Shown here one piece after another: positions 50,253-61,180 of a stretch of 64,000 nucleotides of DNA. The position numbers and the translations under genes are program-made. Within the stretch, counting starts at the first letter, position 1; every line of letters starts with the position of its first letter. Under the pieces are notes generated by a model. That model did not search any database and was not told the origin of the DNA. It saw nothing but the letters and a program-made list of their open reading frames with translations. The DNA lies in assembly GCA_015680685.1 (NCBI GenBank), contig MNCI01002041.1, forward strand, positions 273,505-337,504, given 5' to 3'. Source of the stretch: Gnetum montanum. Its lineage: Eukaryota; Streptophyta; Gnetopsida; Gnetales; Gnetaceae.

Positions 50253-51600
50253 CAACACAGAATTAATAAATGTTTTTCTATTTCCTTAATTTTTCAACTT
50301 TTTTTTCCAATTTTTCACCTTTTAATTTATTGTTTTATCTCTTTGTCTTTTTATCTTTTTATGAGTAATCTTATCTATGAATAAAACACTCATGTGACTC
50401 GTTGGTTGAGGTGTTGTTTTATGCTATCAAGTCTAAGGTGATTAATTATTTGGACAGCAAACCCACCACATCCACCCAACCATTCTATTAATAAGAGGTT
50501 CTACTTTGGGTACGATGATATTCTTGATATCATTAAAACTTAAAGTAATTTTATGCTCATTATGCCTAGAGTGAAGAAGGATGGACTAAGATGGAATGGC
50601 CAGGGTGTGACATCAAGGGGACTTATGGATTTTCTTCGGTGACATCTGTAGGTGCTATCATGCAGCTTGGTTGTACTAAGGTCCTTATAGATCTAACAGA
50701 AAATGGGAGTAAGAGTATTAAAGGCACCCAATAAAGAACCTAACGCTATTCTAAGGGGTCCCACTGTAAAGACATGCACCCATGCTTAAAGGTAGGTAGC
50801 TTCTCTGGATTAAGATTACCTCAAAAAAAAAAAGAGTGTGCCAAAGCAGCCAAACAAAAAGTATGCTGCAAAGAACTTCCAAGTCACTCCTCCCTTGCAC
50901 AAAATGCCAAGTGATCGTACACCTTGTTGTCATGGTGCTCTTATGGTTGTTCATCATTGGATGAAACAATGCGATGTCACTGATTAGAGGAATGGACTTG
51001 GTCTTGATTTTGGAGCAACAAGCTAATGACACATTAATCATGCCCTACACTCAAGATTCATTATGCACTGAGTCAGTTACCTCACATTTCATTCTCTACA
51101 ATCCCTTCTCCAATTCATCCCATCTCACTATTCATGTATTTGTGACTCGTGTCTTGTGTAGCATTGAATTCATACCTCATCACAATGGTATCTACATGTG
51201 TGTGTTTTGTTACATCAGTATAGATTACATTTAACCCTTCTAGTGCCTACGAACATTTTAAGGTGTGGTTACGCAAGGGCATTATAGGTTGGAACCAGCT
51301 TTGGGGAGGATCCACTTGCATGATTTTTATAATTTATACTTGTTGCACACCACTACATCATTTTATACCCTCCAAGTACTTCATTGCAAAATCTATTCTT
51401 TTCTTTATCATCATTTTATCAAACATTCCTTAATACCAGGTTCGACATTAAACTTTTAGGGAAACTTCCTTGAAAAATTTCTAACTCTAAAATCACACTA
51501 AGCAAAGAATTCAACAATTACTTAAGGTAATAAATAAGGTATGAAATAATTGAACTTCTTTCAATAACCTTGCTAACAATTTATCTTTGTGTGATTATAA
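50253..51600 (+). other. E7 spacer and accessory leader
   Basis: Conserved spacer homologous to E6 (50.25-50.95 kb), followed by sequence containing GGGGAGGATCCACTTGCAT near 51302-51320, and an AT-rich stretch ending GTGATTATAA just before an ATG. No pol-like coding. Confidence 0.6.
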
Positions 51601-52030
51601 ATGATCCTAAAAAGAGGACAACAAGGAGGACCTTCTCAAGGTGCCATTAAACGTCCAGGGGGAGGAAAAAGCTAAAGACCTCATGTAGAACATGTGAAGT
51701 AGGAGGCACAATCATTCAACATCCATCAGGGACCTCCTGTCACTACATAAGCTAGCCAAGAAAAAGGTGGAGAGGTCAGGGCCCAAGCCTATGAAGAGGA
51801 ACGACAGCTATCTACGGCATGGCATGTCAAGGGCAATCAAGTATTCCTGTAGCTATCATGGCCATGGGAAACGCTGACTTCATCAAACATTGGAACATCT
51901 ACATGGATGGCTAATAATCCTCAGATAGAAGAGGAGAAATGTTAGGTGCTTCTTCAATGGTATCAATCTCAGAAGCCTGATGCACAGGACAAAGGAAAGG
52001 CACCCATGGAGGAACCACCACTACCAAGAA
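51601..52030 (+). pseudogene. E7 accessory-ORF relic
   Basis: ATG 51601 follows GTGATTATAA. The first codons align with the E6 accessory start (AAAAGAGGACAACAAGGAGG versus AAAAGAGGATAGTAAGGAGG) and the proline-rich N-terminus is readable. The globular domain and nearly all of the coiled coil are missing by internal deletion. Confidence 0.55.
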
Positions 52031-52194
52031 ACCCATGAGTTCCACAAATTTGTCATTTTGTGTCTATGTCCCAATTTTTTCATATCCACTACAGCATAAA
52101 TAAATTTCTAGTCAGTCAATAATCCCATACCTATCCAATGTGTATTCAATTGATCTTGTTCCTTACCTTCTTTGACTCGAGGATGAGTCTTTAC

Positions 52195-52209
52195 TTAGTC
52201 GTGGGGGTA
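52195..52209 (+). promoter_or_regulatory. E7 polypurine tract
   Basis: TTAGTCGTGGGGGTA directly before the 3' LTR start at 52210. Confidence 0.8.
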
Positions 52210-53087
52210 TGATGAAGCACTATATAGTCGATGCATCGACTAGGCTACATATATGGGGCCCCGTATACGTGGCCGCATCAACATGGCCCCATCGATGCAT
52301 TGCTCCATGCGTCGACGTGGCCCTGTTTACGTGGAGCTTGTTTTAGCCTATAAATAAGTGGCCCTCTGCCACACTTAGGTATCTTTCAAGTAGTGGTAGC
52401 GAAGCCCTTGCAGTTTATTTTTGTAGGAGTTAGATTATTTTCCCAAGTGCATGCCTGCAGTGTAATGCTTGTAATTGTATAGCACCTTTATTCGAGTGTA
52501 ACGTACTTGGACGCGCACATGACCGGAAATAAAGATCGAGATTACTTCACCATTGCAGCATTCACTTAGTTTTAATTGTTTAATTATTATTGTTATTTAT
52601 TATTTTCTTAGTTAATATTTCTTTATCAGCATTTATTATTCCTGTTGTTAACTGCGAAATGAGTACGACTTAATCACGAGCATGTAAGTATGACTACTTG
52701 GTAACCCAGTAGCGTACCTAGGATCTATGCTTGGTAATCCCAGTAGTAGTCGTGCATGAGGTCCAAGATGTGTACGGATGATTAAGGAACGAATGCTCAG
52801 CACACTTAGGCTAGCTTAGACTTCATTTCCTATTTCTTATTAGTTTAATTAAGATTATTTTCCATTGTCTCTATGAGTAGCACTAGTTTAGGATCACATC
52901 ATAAGCCTCACTCTGGACTAAACCATACGTGACAAAGCAAATACTAGTCCAGGTGGGAAGACAGCGAACTGTGATCAACATGTAACTATCTAGATACCAC
53001 AACTAGCCTATCCACGGAGTTCAATGGGATCATGCGTGAACGCTCATATTTGTATGGTTGAGTGTAGGGGTACCTCGCCACTCATCA
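52210..53087 (+). repeat. E7 3' LTR (878 bp)
   Basis: TGATGAAGC to CACTCATCA, partner of 47238-48114. Followed by the target duplication ATTAT. Confidence 0.93.
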
Positions 53088-54052
53088 ATTATGGAGTCCA
53101 TCCATGATGTGATGCATTAGCCTCTCCTTAAAGAACCCATGGCCTGGGCAAGTGTTTAACAACAAATAATATCTTTCTAAGGCCATGTCCAAGGGTTCAG
53201 GTTACCCTTGTTTCCATTCTTGGATTTGTCTCCTCAAGGCTGACACTCTTGCATAGGTTTGATATCTTTTAGTGAAGAGTTCTATCATTGTTGACCATCT
53301 GCGAATTGATTTGGGCTTTAAGGATCTATACCATACTTTTGCTTGGCCAAGAAGTGTCATAGGAAAGAGCTTAAGTTTTTTCCATCCATTATCAATATTC
53401 TTCCATGCACAGGCATTGTAGAAGGCTTATAATGTTGTTGCAGATCTAAATCATAGCCTCCTAAAAACTTGGAAAAGTTCTTTAAATCAAGCCTAGGTAG
53501 ACGGCTTTCCTTGCGATGCCTATGAAATATTTGAACAGCCTCTTATATATGCATTCGACTCTTAGTGGCCAACAGGGATTCATCGTCACTAAGTAGGCTA
53601 TGAATTTGTGGGTTGGGACGATGTTGTCTTTGTTCATGTTGGCATTTCTGACTTTGCCCGTGGGCTCTATTTTTATTTCTATGCTGACCCCTTGAGAGAT
53701 GGTCATCTGTGTCATGACCTGATGTCGAAGGAGTAGAGGAAGAGAAAGTACTAGAAGACTCATCATGAATTTTTTAAGTCTCCTAATCATCCTCGAATAA
53801 ATTCCTGTTAACTATTCAGAAGGCCCTAGGCCTTACAGGCTCCCTCATTCTATGGGATGTCCCATCCTCACTTGAGGTATCAGAGTTGGATGACAAGAGT
53901 TCTTAAGTACCATTGGGGTGTTTATGAACATAGGAGATCCCTACATAAAATTGAGTACTCCAAACTTCATCTTCATCTTCATATATTTCGTTGGTTCTCC
54001 AATGAATTACCTCGCTAGTTGTTGCGTTATCATAGTCTTGTGAGAAAGACAT
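53088..54052 (-). pseudogene. E6 gag, 5' portion
   Basis: ATG 54052 (minus strand) starts a Gag closely matching E7's start (the SQDYDNATTS-type beginning). It continues to the E7 insertion point. A 102-residue open part lies at 53790-53482, in a shifted frame. Stops and frameshifts inactivate it. Confidence 0.8.
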
Positions 54053-54186
54053 TGTTGTGAACTGTGTGTGAATTATTTGCAATTACTTTCTTTCTAAAAG
54101 ATATATGATCAAGGCTTCGTTACAATGATCTTAGATGATGTAACTAATCTAAATAACTAGCACCATCCCTGGCAACGATGCCAACG

Positions 54187-55010
54187 AATACAAGCGTATA
54201 TGCATGATCAGGTTGAACTCCGCAAACAGACTAGTTTTGATATCTAGATAGTTACACGTTGATCGTAGTTTGCTATCTTCCCACCTAGACTAGTATTTTC
54301 TTTGTCACGTATGGTTTAGTCCAGAGAGGTGAATAATGGGATCCTAAACTAATGCTACTCCTAGAGACAATGGAAAATAATCTTGACTTAAGCTAATAGG
54401 CAATAAAAAGAAAAATCTAAACTAACCTAAGTGTGATGAGCATCCGTCCATAATCATCTGTGTGCATCTTGGACCTCGTGTACTACTTCTGGGATTACCA
54501 AGCACACATTACTTGAGTACTACTAGATACACTATTGGGTTACCAGCTAGTTACACTTAAATGTTCATGATTAAATCATACTCATTTCGCATTTAATAAT
54601 AGGAATGGTGAATGATGATAAAGAAAGATTAACGAAGAAAACAATAAATAACAATTAACAATTAAAGTAATTAAAAGCTAAGCAAATGCTCCAATGATGG
54701 AGTAATCTTGATCTTTATTGTCAATCATGTGTGTGTCCAAGTACATCACACTCGAACAAAGGTTTTGTACAATTACAATCATGACACTATGGGCGTGCAC
54801 TTGGGAAAAAACTAAAATTAACTAAATACTAACAAAAAGACTCTACCCTTAGACTTACCAACTCCTCCCTTCCTGTGTGCCCAAATGTTGTATTTATAGG
54901 CCTACATAGGAATCATGATATCATGTATTCGATATCGGTATCTAGGTTGCAATATCGGGTACCTAATATCAAGGATCCGATATCGGGGCCTAACAAGCCA
55001 CGATTCATCA
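54187..55010 (-). repeat. E6 5' LTR, 3' end deleted
   Basis: On the minus strand TGATGAATCGTGG (55010) to GCTTGTATTCG. The last 36 bp or so, present in the 3' LTR and ending CACTCATCA, are missing, so the PBS-like TTGGCATCGTTGCCAGGGA follows immediately. U3 shows several GATATCG motifs. Confidence 0.8.
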
Positions 55011-55441
55011 CCAGACGTCTTCCTATTAGCTTGGAGCGTTGTTGAAAAATATTACATGAGTATGGGATGTCTCACATGAGTGTGAGATGTCTCATCCATG
55101 TTTGGAATGCCTTAGCTATATTTGGGATGTCTTACCTCAGATGTCTCACCTAAGAATACTACTACACAATTAAGCCATCTCCCTTGAATCTAATATGTCT
55201 CCTATAAAATTTTTGCACTCAGCTGAGACATCTTCTGTCCCCCAAGATGTCTCTCATAAGAGCTCAAATCTCATGCAAGATAACTCCATGGCCTCCAAGA
55301 TGTCTCTACAAAGCCTAAGACATGCAAAAATACACACATAGAGACAAGAAAGAGGGGTTCAAAAGAGATGTCCCTACACCATGGTCATAATTTCTATTTC
55401 TACTTTTTCAATTGTGGTGGTCTTTTCTATGCTCCATTTAG

Positions 55442-55861
55442 TACCTTGTATATTATCTTATCTCTATTTCTATCTTCATCTTAATCCATTAGTGAAGCTC
55501 TATCTCCATACCTACATTCCTCTTCATTAAAACTAGATGTTGAAGATGAAGAGGAAGATGGTAAATTGGGAGAATCATCATAGTGGCTATATCTTCCCCT
55601 ATGGCCCCTTGATTCATCTCTTTTAGGTTTGGTGAAGGTCCTAGGCCTTGAGATCCTCCTTGTTCATGGACTTGTTCCATCCACTCTAGGATTATCTACA
55701 ATAGTTGAATGTAGTCTTTGAATGCAGTAAGGGTTGGAATGAGCGTATGAGACCCTTGCTTGTAGTAGTTCACTCTAATTTTCTTCCATATATATTTTAT
55801 CATTATGTCGACTAGTGTTCTCATCATATGATGAACAATTGACCCTATGTAAAGAAGACAT
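55442..55861 (-). pseudogene. E4 gag, 5' portion
   Basis: ATG 55861 (minus strand) opens a Gag start similar in position and composition to E6/E7 (SSYDENTSRHNDKIYMEE-like). A 63-residue open stretch lies at 55680-55489. It is interrupted by the 975-bp insert at the TTTAG site. Confidence 0.55.
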
Positions 55862-55873
55862 GTTTTTAGTTAA

Positions 55874-56687
55874 TGATGAGCAATGAGTATAGCCTATGCC
55901 CAACCATATGAATTACAAGCATTCACACACAATCTGGTCAAATTCTGCAAACCTTAAGTTCCCACACACATTGGTTCTAGAAGGTGAAATCTAACAGTGA
56001 TGATCATTTTCTTCCCAACTACACTTATGAAGCTTAGTTGCATGGTTAAGTGCAATTGGGGTACATGATTTTTATTATTTTATATTTTATTCATCTACGA
56101 TTAATAAAAAATTGAAACTTAATTTATGAACCAATTTAACTAATCTGATTACTAATTAACAACTAACTATCCTAACATAAGCATCTGGTCCTACTTTGTG
56201 TACACATCCTAAACACATACAGCACTACTGGGTTACCAAGCGTTAAGTGCTACTAGGATTACCAAGTGTTGTATGTCATGCTCGAAGTGGTTGTACTTAT
56301 GTGTTTAATCTATTTAGGTTAATTAAGTAATCAATTAAAGTATAGTTTATCTTAATTAATTGCATAATTAATGAAAATAGTAAATGTAGAAATAAATCAT
56401 TAATCTATCCCAAGTGCTGCAAGGTTTGATCAAAAGGCTCATCTTTATTGTTGCTCAAACTTGTGTGCTCAGGTACATTAGTGCTTGAATAAAGATCCGT
56501 ACACTTTCTAACTCTTGCTACAAGCACTCAAAAAAATATTCTAACTTTCAAATGACAAAACTACAAGAGCTCTCCTACAACTATGATAAGACATGTCATA
56601 AAAATGACAGGTGGGCACATATTTATAGGCGAAAATAGATACTACGTCGATGAGGCCTAGTCGACACAGCCAGTTCATGGTTCATCA
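55874..56687 (-). repeat. LTR shared by E3 (3' LTR) and E4 (5' LTR)
   Basis: An 814-bp LTR, TGATGAACC (56687) to GCTCATCA (55874) on the minus strand. The U3 has GTCGACTAGGCC and the TATA box is GCCTATAAATATG. E3's PPT (GTCATGGGGGTA) adjoins its 5' side. E4's gag ATG lies only 12 bp past its 3' side. Confidence 0.8.
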
Positions 56688-59025
56688 TACCCCCATGACT
56701 GAATGAAAACTCATCCTTGATTTTTTTACAAATTTGAGAAGGTATGGGATTATTGATTGACAACAGACATACTACAAACACAAACACACACATGAATACT
56801 AAGTACTCGAGTGTATGGATATACAATCATTTTAAAAAAATTTGGTATTTAGGACTACAAAATTGAATACCACGACAAAATTTGACAAACACATTTTCCT
56901 CTGATGGTGTGAAGATGATGGAGAAGTTTACATAGTCCCAAGCAATGAGGGCTCCTAAGGTTCTGAGGGACCTTTTCCTACTTCAGGTGCACTCAGTGGT
57001 TGAGGTTGTTGTGGTTATCCTGTTACTATTGCAACTTCCAATGGAAGATGGAAAGCATCCAACAATGCTTTACTCTTCTCCTCCTTACTCCTGGGATTGT
57101 GCACAGTCCATGCAGCTTCACCAATGTGAGCTGAAATGGGCACATCCCAAGGATAGGGCATTGTTGGGAACAACTCCTTAACATTGACAAATCAATCAGC
57201 AAATTATTTGTGTTTGATATCAAACATCATAATTGCATTCTACAATTTCTGGTAGTCATTTATTATTCTAGCCAGGTTCTCAACAATTGATCTTTAATTG
57301 GTGAATCTTGCCCTAAGAACTTTGAGTTCAGCATTTACAGTGTCATGCTTCTACTTGGTCTCCTTGTGGTGCCTAAACTCTACCTTGTACAACAAGTACA
57401 AGCTTGCCACCTACTTTTCTAACTGTGACCATGACCATTCAATAGTTATCATCACCACGTTTATGTATCAAAGATTGGTAAGCTCCATGTATTCAATCAT
57501 CTCCTCTATCTACAGCTCCTTAATGAGAATCTCTACTTTATTATAGGCATCTATCCCATCAATGATAGGTTGCCACATTTCTCTTCCTTGATGAAGTTGC
57601 TGGAGGGCCTCATAGACTTTTACCTTAGCCATCTAGATGTGTTTTTCACTTACTTCCTTCTATAGGCCAACCAGATCTCTTTTGTTGTTGTCTCCTACCC
57701 TTAGTGCTACATCACTAAGACGGTTGTTCCTTCACCCTTCTCCAAGCACACTGAAAAGGTAGCAACATTCCTAGAGAGTTCTAGGAATTACTGTTGTTGC
57801 GAGAGACACACGTCACCTCTCAGGCACTAAGATTCGACCTTGCAAGCAGCTGCATCCTTTGGGCTAAGAATATTGGCCCACCTTCCTCCATCTAGCTTAT
57901 CATTCAAGCCACTTCATTGAGGTAACTTATTGCAAGATGATACATAAATGGGTTCCCACCACTAGTTCCTGCTTGCTGCTCCGCTCACACAAGAGTTGCT
58001 CTCGGATTTCACACAAGCACTCAATGGCTACATGGGCCTCTAGCATTACTTCTTGAGTGCATGATGGAGGTGGTGGTGGATGCTCCTCTTCTTTTAATAT
58101 GGTAGGAGTCTTATCTTTTATCATTTCAAACTAAGAGGCGATGGAAGTATGCCAAATCATATTGTTAGCGTAGCGAACTATGCTTGCCCTTTTGCAAAGT
58201 TTTCTGATTAGGTATGGAAATGACAAGGTTTTCCTTCATTCTCCTTGAAATGATTCTCTATCTTCAAATAAATTAATTGTGGAAGGTTAATTGAAAATAT
58301 TTCTCTTAGAGCGGCATAGGCACAAGCGAAGAAGGTTGTCACCTTGCTGGGCCTCACCATCGAATTGAGGTGGTAGGTCGCTATCTTGAAATATGTTCAC
58401 TCCACTAGTGTGAGTGCACCAAACTCCTTATGGTGAACCCATAACAATGTTGGATCTACTCGCTTTTGGCCTCAAGGTTTTCTTGTGTTGAGATTTTTGC
58501 TAAATGAGTGCCAGAATCAGGTAGACCAAGAGCTTACACAATCACTTCTGCCAAGTAAGACACCTGGATGTCCTTGATTCTCACAGTGGCTCTTGCCTTT
58601 CTACTATTCTAGAAGAGATATGTCTCCCCCATGAACCATTCTCCATTAGTAGTGATGATCAACCACATGGGAAATCTTTGCAATTGTGTCTTAACTTCTG
58701 GTGGAGCATGTTCCAAAAATGGTCCAAAGTTTAGTTCTTAGAGAACTAAGCATTGGACATGACAAGGCTTGATCGTATCTAGGCAGGCTTATGTCAGTGT
58801 AACATCAAGTCTTAGTACAAGCCTTGGTGCCTCTCTTCTTTGGGATTGTTCAGTCACAACCTCTTCTTCAATAATTTTTAAACAAATTCCACTTCAAGCT
58901 TCTCCCAAAGAGGTCCCGTTGTGTGAGTTTCTACTACTTGTTCTTACTAGCTCTTCTAATTCTGGGTCATTTGTCCTTCAATTGTGATGTCCTCCTTTCT
59001 GTGGGCATTTTGGTCTAGGTATCAT
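56688..59025 (-). pseudogene. E3 accessory ORF (globular domain plus coiled coil)
   Basis: ATG 59025 (minus strand) follows GTGATTACAA. The frame shows NGEWFMGETYLF, RIKDIQVSYLAEV and LGLPDSG motifs, closest to E1. A frameshift near 58420 is followed by the conserved end of the domain. A Lys/Glu/Gln-rich coiled-coil segment then extends to the PPT at 56688-56700. Several stops are present. The family assignment is the same as for E1 and E6. Confidence 0.6.
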
Positions 59026-59337
59026 TTGTAATCACAACATGACTAAGTATTAGCACTTAATGTGTAACTTGAAACATTGGGAATACCTTATCTCTTAGGA
59101 TAGTTACAATTGGCTAACTTGTGATCATGGCTTGCTTGATTATTTTAATATTAATAATTAATTTTAGGTTTACCAAAGTTTGTTGGAAAGGTTAACTTCT
59201 CAAAATTTGATGGTTTAATGTTATTCTATTCATTAACCCTTTTGGGGAGTTAGAAAGATTTTGAAAAATTTTCGTTAGAAACCTTAAGGTTTGTGGCCCC
59301 CATGAATAAGAGCTTATCTTCGATAGCTACGAGATTA
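59026..59337 (-). other. E3 intron-like segment before the accessory ORF
   Basis: Homologous to the E1 intron 237-558. The donor GTAAGC has become ATAAGC (CGAAG|ATAAGC) and the acceptor G is lost (GATTACAA), so this copy could no longer splice normally here. Sequence inside it (GGGGCCACAAACCTTAAGG-like) is shared with E1. Confidence 0.5.
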
Positions 59338-59449
59338 AAGAACAAAGTGATTTGGACAAATGATGTGAAAGTTATGGACTTTTGAAGGTTTTAGGCTCTG
59401 AAAATTTCCAAAAACTCCCCTCTTGTTTTGAAGAAAATGAAAAAAAAAT

Positions 59450-59570
59450 TCAAAGTGTTGGGTGGTATTTATAGAATTTTTGGGCTACAATGACAAGGCC
59501 TAGTCGACGAAGTTGAGTCGATGCATCTAGCCACGTCGACTAGGCCTAGTCAACATAGCTATTAACCACC
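59450..59570 (-). promoter_or_regulatory. internal U3-like promoter of E3
   Basis: On the minus strand TTGACTAGGCCTAGTCGACG, then CATCGACTCAACTTCGTCGA, then TTCTATAAATACC (TATA). Homologous to 20-95 in E1 and compositionally the same as the U3-TATA unit of the LTR at 55874-56687. It lies about 450 bp before the accessory start codon. Confidence 0.5.
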
Positions 59571-61180
59571 ATTGACTTTGTCAAAAGTAATGAAAAATAA
59601 GGAGTTTTGAGCAAATTTTGGGTCAAATGGAAGTCCAAAAAGTCAAGAACATAATGAAATCATTAGAAGAGGGTTTTGATATTTAGAAAATTAGGAATGA
59701 GTAGGGAATGAGATTTGATGAAGAATAATGGTTTAAGAAACACACAATTGAATGCATAATTGGGCACATAAAAGATTTTGATTACAATAATTTCTAAGGG
59801 TAAAGAACTTAACTATCCAAACCATGAGATATGCAAATGGATCCTCCCCATAGTGACACATGCCTTTTTTGCCTTTGTATATCGTCAACTAATGAGTCTG
59901 TGGACCTCATAGTTGATCAATGGCTATGAAAAGTTAAGGACCAAACTCAGAGAACCAGTTTAGGAATTTCAATACATGAAACTAAGACATGAAACAAAAA
60001 CATGAAAATTAATGGTGAGGTGAGTTATGGAGAGCATTGACAAGTGAGAGAGAGAATGGAATGGATGTCCCAATCATGGTCACATGAAGTCCCTTGTGAG
60101 AATCATGGTTAAATGACTTGATGAAATCCACCCTCAGTCCAAACAAAAACCAACCTCTTACAATGACTTTGCATCACCACTCTAGGACCAATCTACCCCC
60201 TTGAGACACAAGAATGCTCCCATGGACAACCACTACTCCTTATTTGAGAAGAAAAGAGAAGCAGGAAGTGAGAAAGGGCCTTAGTTAGAGGGAACCTTCA
60301 GGCATGGGTAACATGTCTTTTTAGTCCTGTAATTAGTGCTTGTAGCCTATTTATTTTATCTAAGGGGTGTGCTTTGAATTCCAATCTTTTTTTTTGTTCT
60401 ATTTTATTATTTTTTTTTTCTTCTCTCTCTCTCTCTCTCTCTCTTTTCTCTTTGGATAGGAACCACACCATGTAAAAACTTATTCAACTTCCTATTATTA
60501 GTCAACACAGAATGGTAAGAAATATAGGAAAAACACACTTGCACTCAAGATGGTAGAGAGGCACAAAGAGTATTGAATCCCCTTGAAGCCACATCCTCTT
60601 CAAACCTTTGAATCTTCTCCAAACTTGGAGACTACCAAGGTCATAAGTTTGTTAAGGACCTCATGTTCCCAAAACTAGGAAAACCATAGAATTTGTGGAT
60701 GGGTGGATGATGTGGACTCACTACCTATTTCATGAAAATAGAAACCTATCTTAGTTATCAGTCATCAAAATTCAAAAATAGAAACCAAACATTAGCAAAT
60801 AAAAAAATTTAAGAACAAACCACCATTAGTATCCAACAATAGCATCATTGTGTCCTGGTGGCAATAAAGCTCTTTTTATTAACAGAACTTAGAAAATCAC
60901 ACTAAAATAAAGTAAAATATATAAGAAAGTATAAAATACTCAAGAAATATTTAAATGTACTAACAATGATGTAAAACCAAAAAATGGTGTAAAATAGGAA
61001 ATATTTTTAAAATCAAAAAGGCATAAAGTAAATAATTTACAAAAACAAAAATGTGTAAAACAAAAAATTAAAAAATTGAGGAGCCATGTGTATGATTAGC
61101 ACAGATGGCCATCTCCCCCATGACTGAGTTGGAAGGAGGAGATCCAAAAAATTGAGCGCAGTTGTCCATCTGTTAAGGTA
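59571..61180 (-). other. E3 spacer between pol and the internal promoter
   Basis: Non-coding. It contains the family box ATGGGGAGGATCCATTTGCAT near 59845, the GACTAAAAAGACATGTTACC block near 60320 and a (CT)n tract (60422-60444). It also contains the PPT-like box CAGTCATGGGGGAGATG at 61112-61128. Confidence 0.6.
60422..60444. repeat. (CT)n microsatellite
   Basis: About eleven CT units after a T-rich stretch within the E3 spacer. Confidence 0.9.

Larger units (their letters stand above)
47238..53087 (+). mobile_element. E7: gag-only gypsy element nested in E6
   Basis: A 5850-bp element with LTRs of 877 and 878 bp, a tRNA-Asp PBS, a gag gene, spacer, the first codons of the accessory ORF, and a PPT. 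The target duplication ATTAT (47233-47237 and 53088-53092) is perfect. Removing the element and one ATTAT restores the E6 gag sequence, which then matches E7's own gag across the join. The LTRs have diverged by several percent, most strongly in U3. No pol is present. Confidence 0.93.
41114..55010 (-). mobile_element. E6: gag-only gypsy element with accessory ORF, split by E7
   Basis: Minus-strand order: 5' LTR (55010-54187), decayed PBS (54186-54163), gag from ATG 54052, [E7 insertion], gag remainder 47237 to about 46018, spacer to about 45200, donor site, accessory ORF from ATG 44917, coiled coil to about 42050, PPT and 3' LTR (41976-41114). Without E7 it is about 8.0 kb. Flanks CCAAA (41109-41113) and CCAGA (55011-55015) are a one-mismatch target duplication. 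No reverse transcriptase or integrase sequence is present, so it depended on pol from a relative such as E3. Confidence 0.85.
40560..55436 (-). repeat. 975-bp LTR-like insert in E4 gag, split by E6
   Basis: The insert is in two pieces (40560-41113 and 55016-55436). It is flanked by TTTAG at 40555-40559 and 55437-55441, and the E4 gag continues on both sides. On the minus strand it begins TGGAGC and ends ATATTGT. Its first half carries about ten GAGACATC-type motifs, and its second half has an AT-rich stretch resembling the end of an LTR. I read it as a solo LTR of another family. The missing terminal CA makes that uncertain. Confidence 0.4.
28260..56687 (-). mobile_element. E4: gag-only reverse gypsy element broken by nested insertions
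   Basis: Read on the minus strand, its pieces in order are: LTR 56687-55874, gag 55861-55442, gag continued 40559 to about 38330, post-gag spacer 38330-37313 and 36517-36404, accessory leader 29511-28910, accessory-ORF relic 28909 to about 28450, PPT and a truncated LTR starting at 28427. The intervening DNA is a copia element, a solo LTR and a 975-bp insert that itself contains E6 and E7. No pol is present. The LTR-gag junction is only 12 bp, so the PBS and leader are deleted. The 5' LTR is simultaneously the 3' LTR of E3. Confidence 0.65.
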
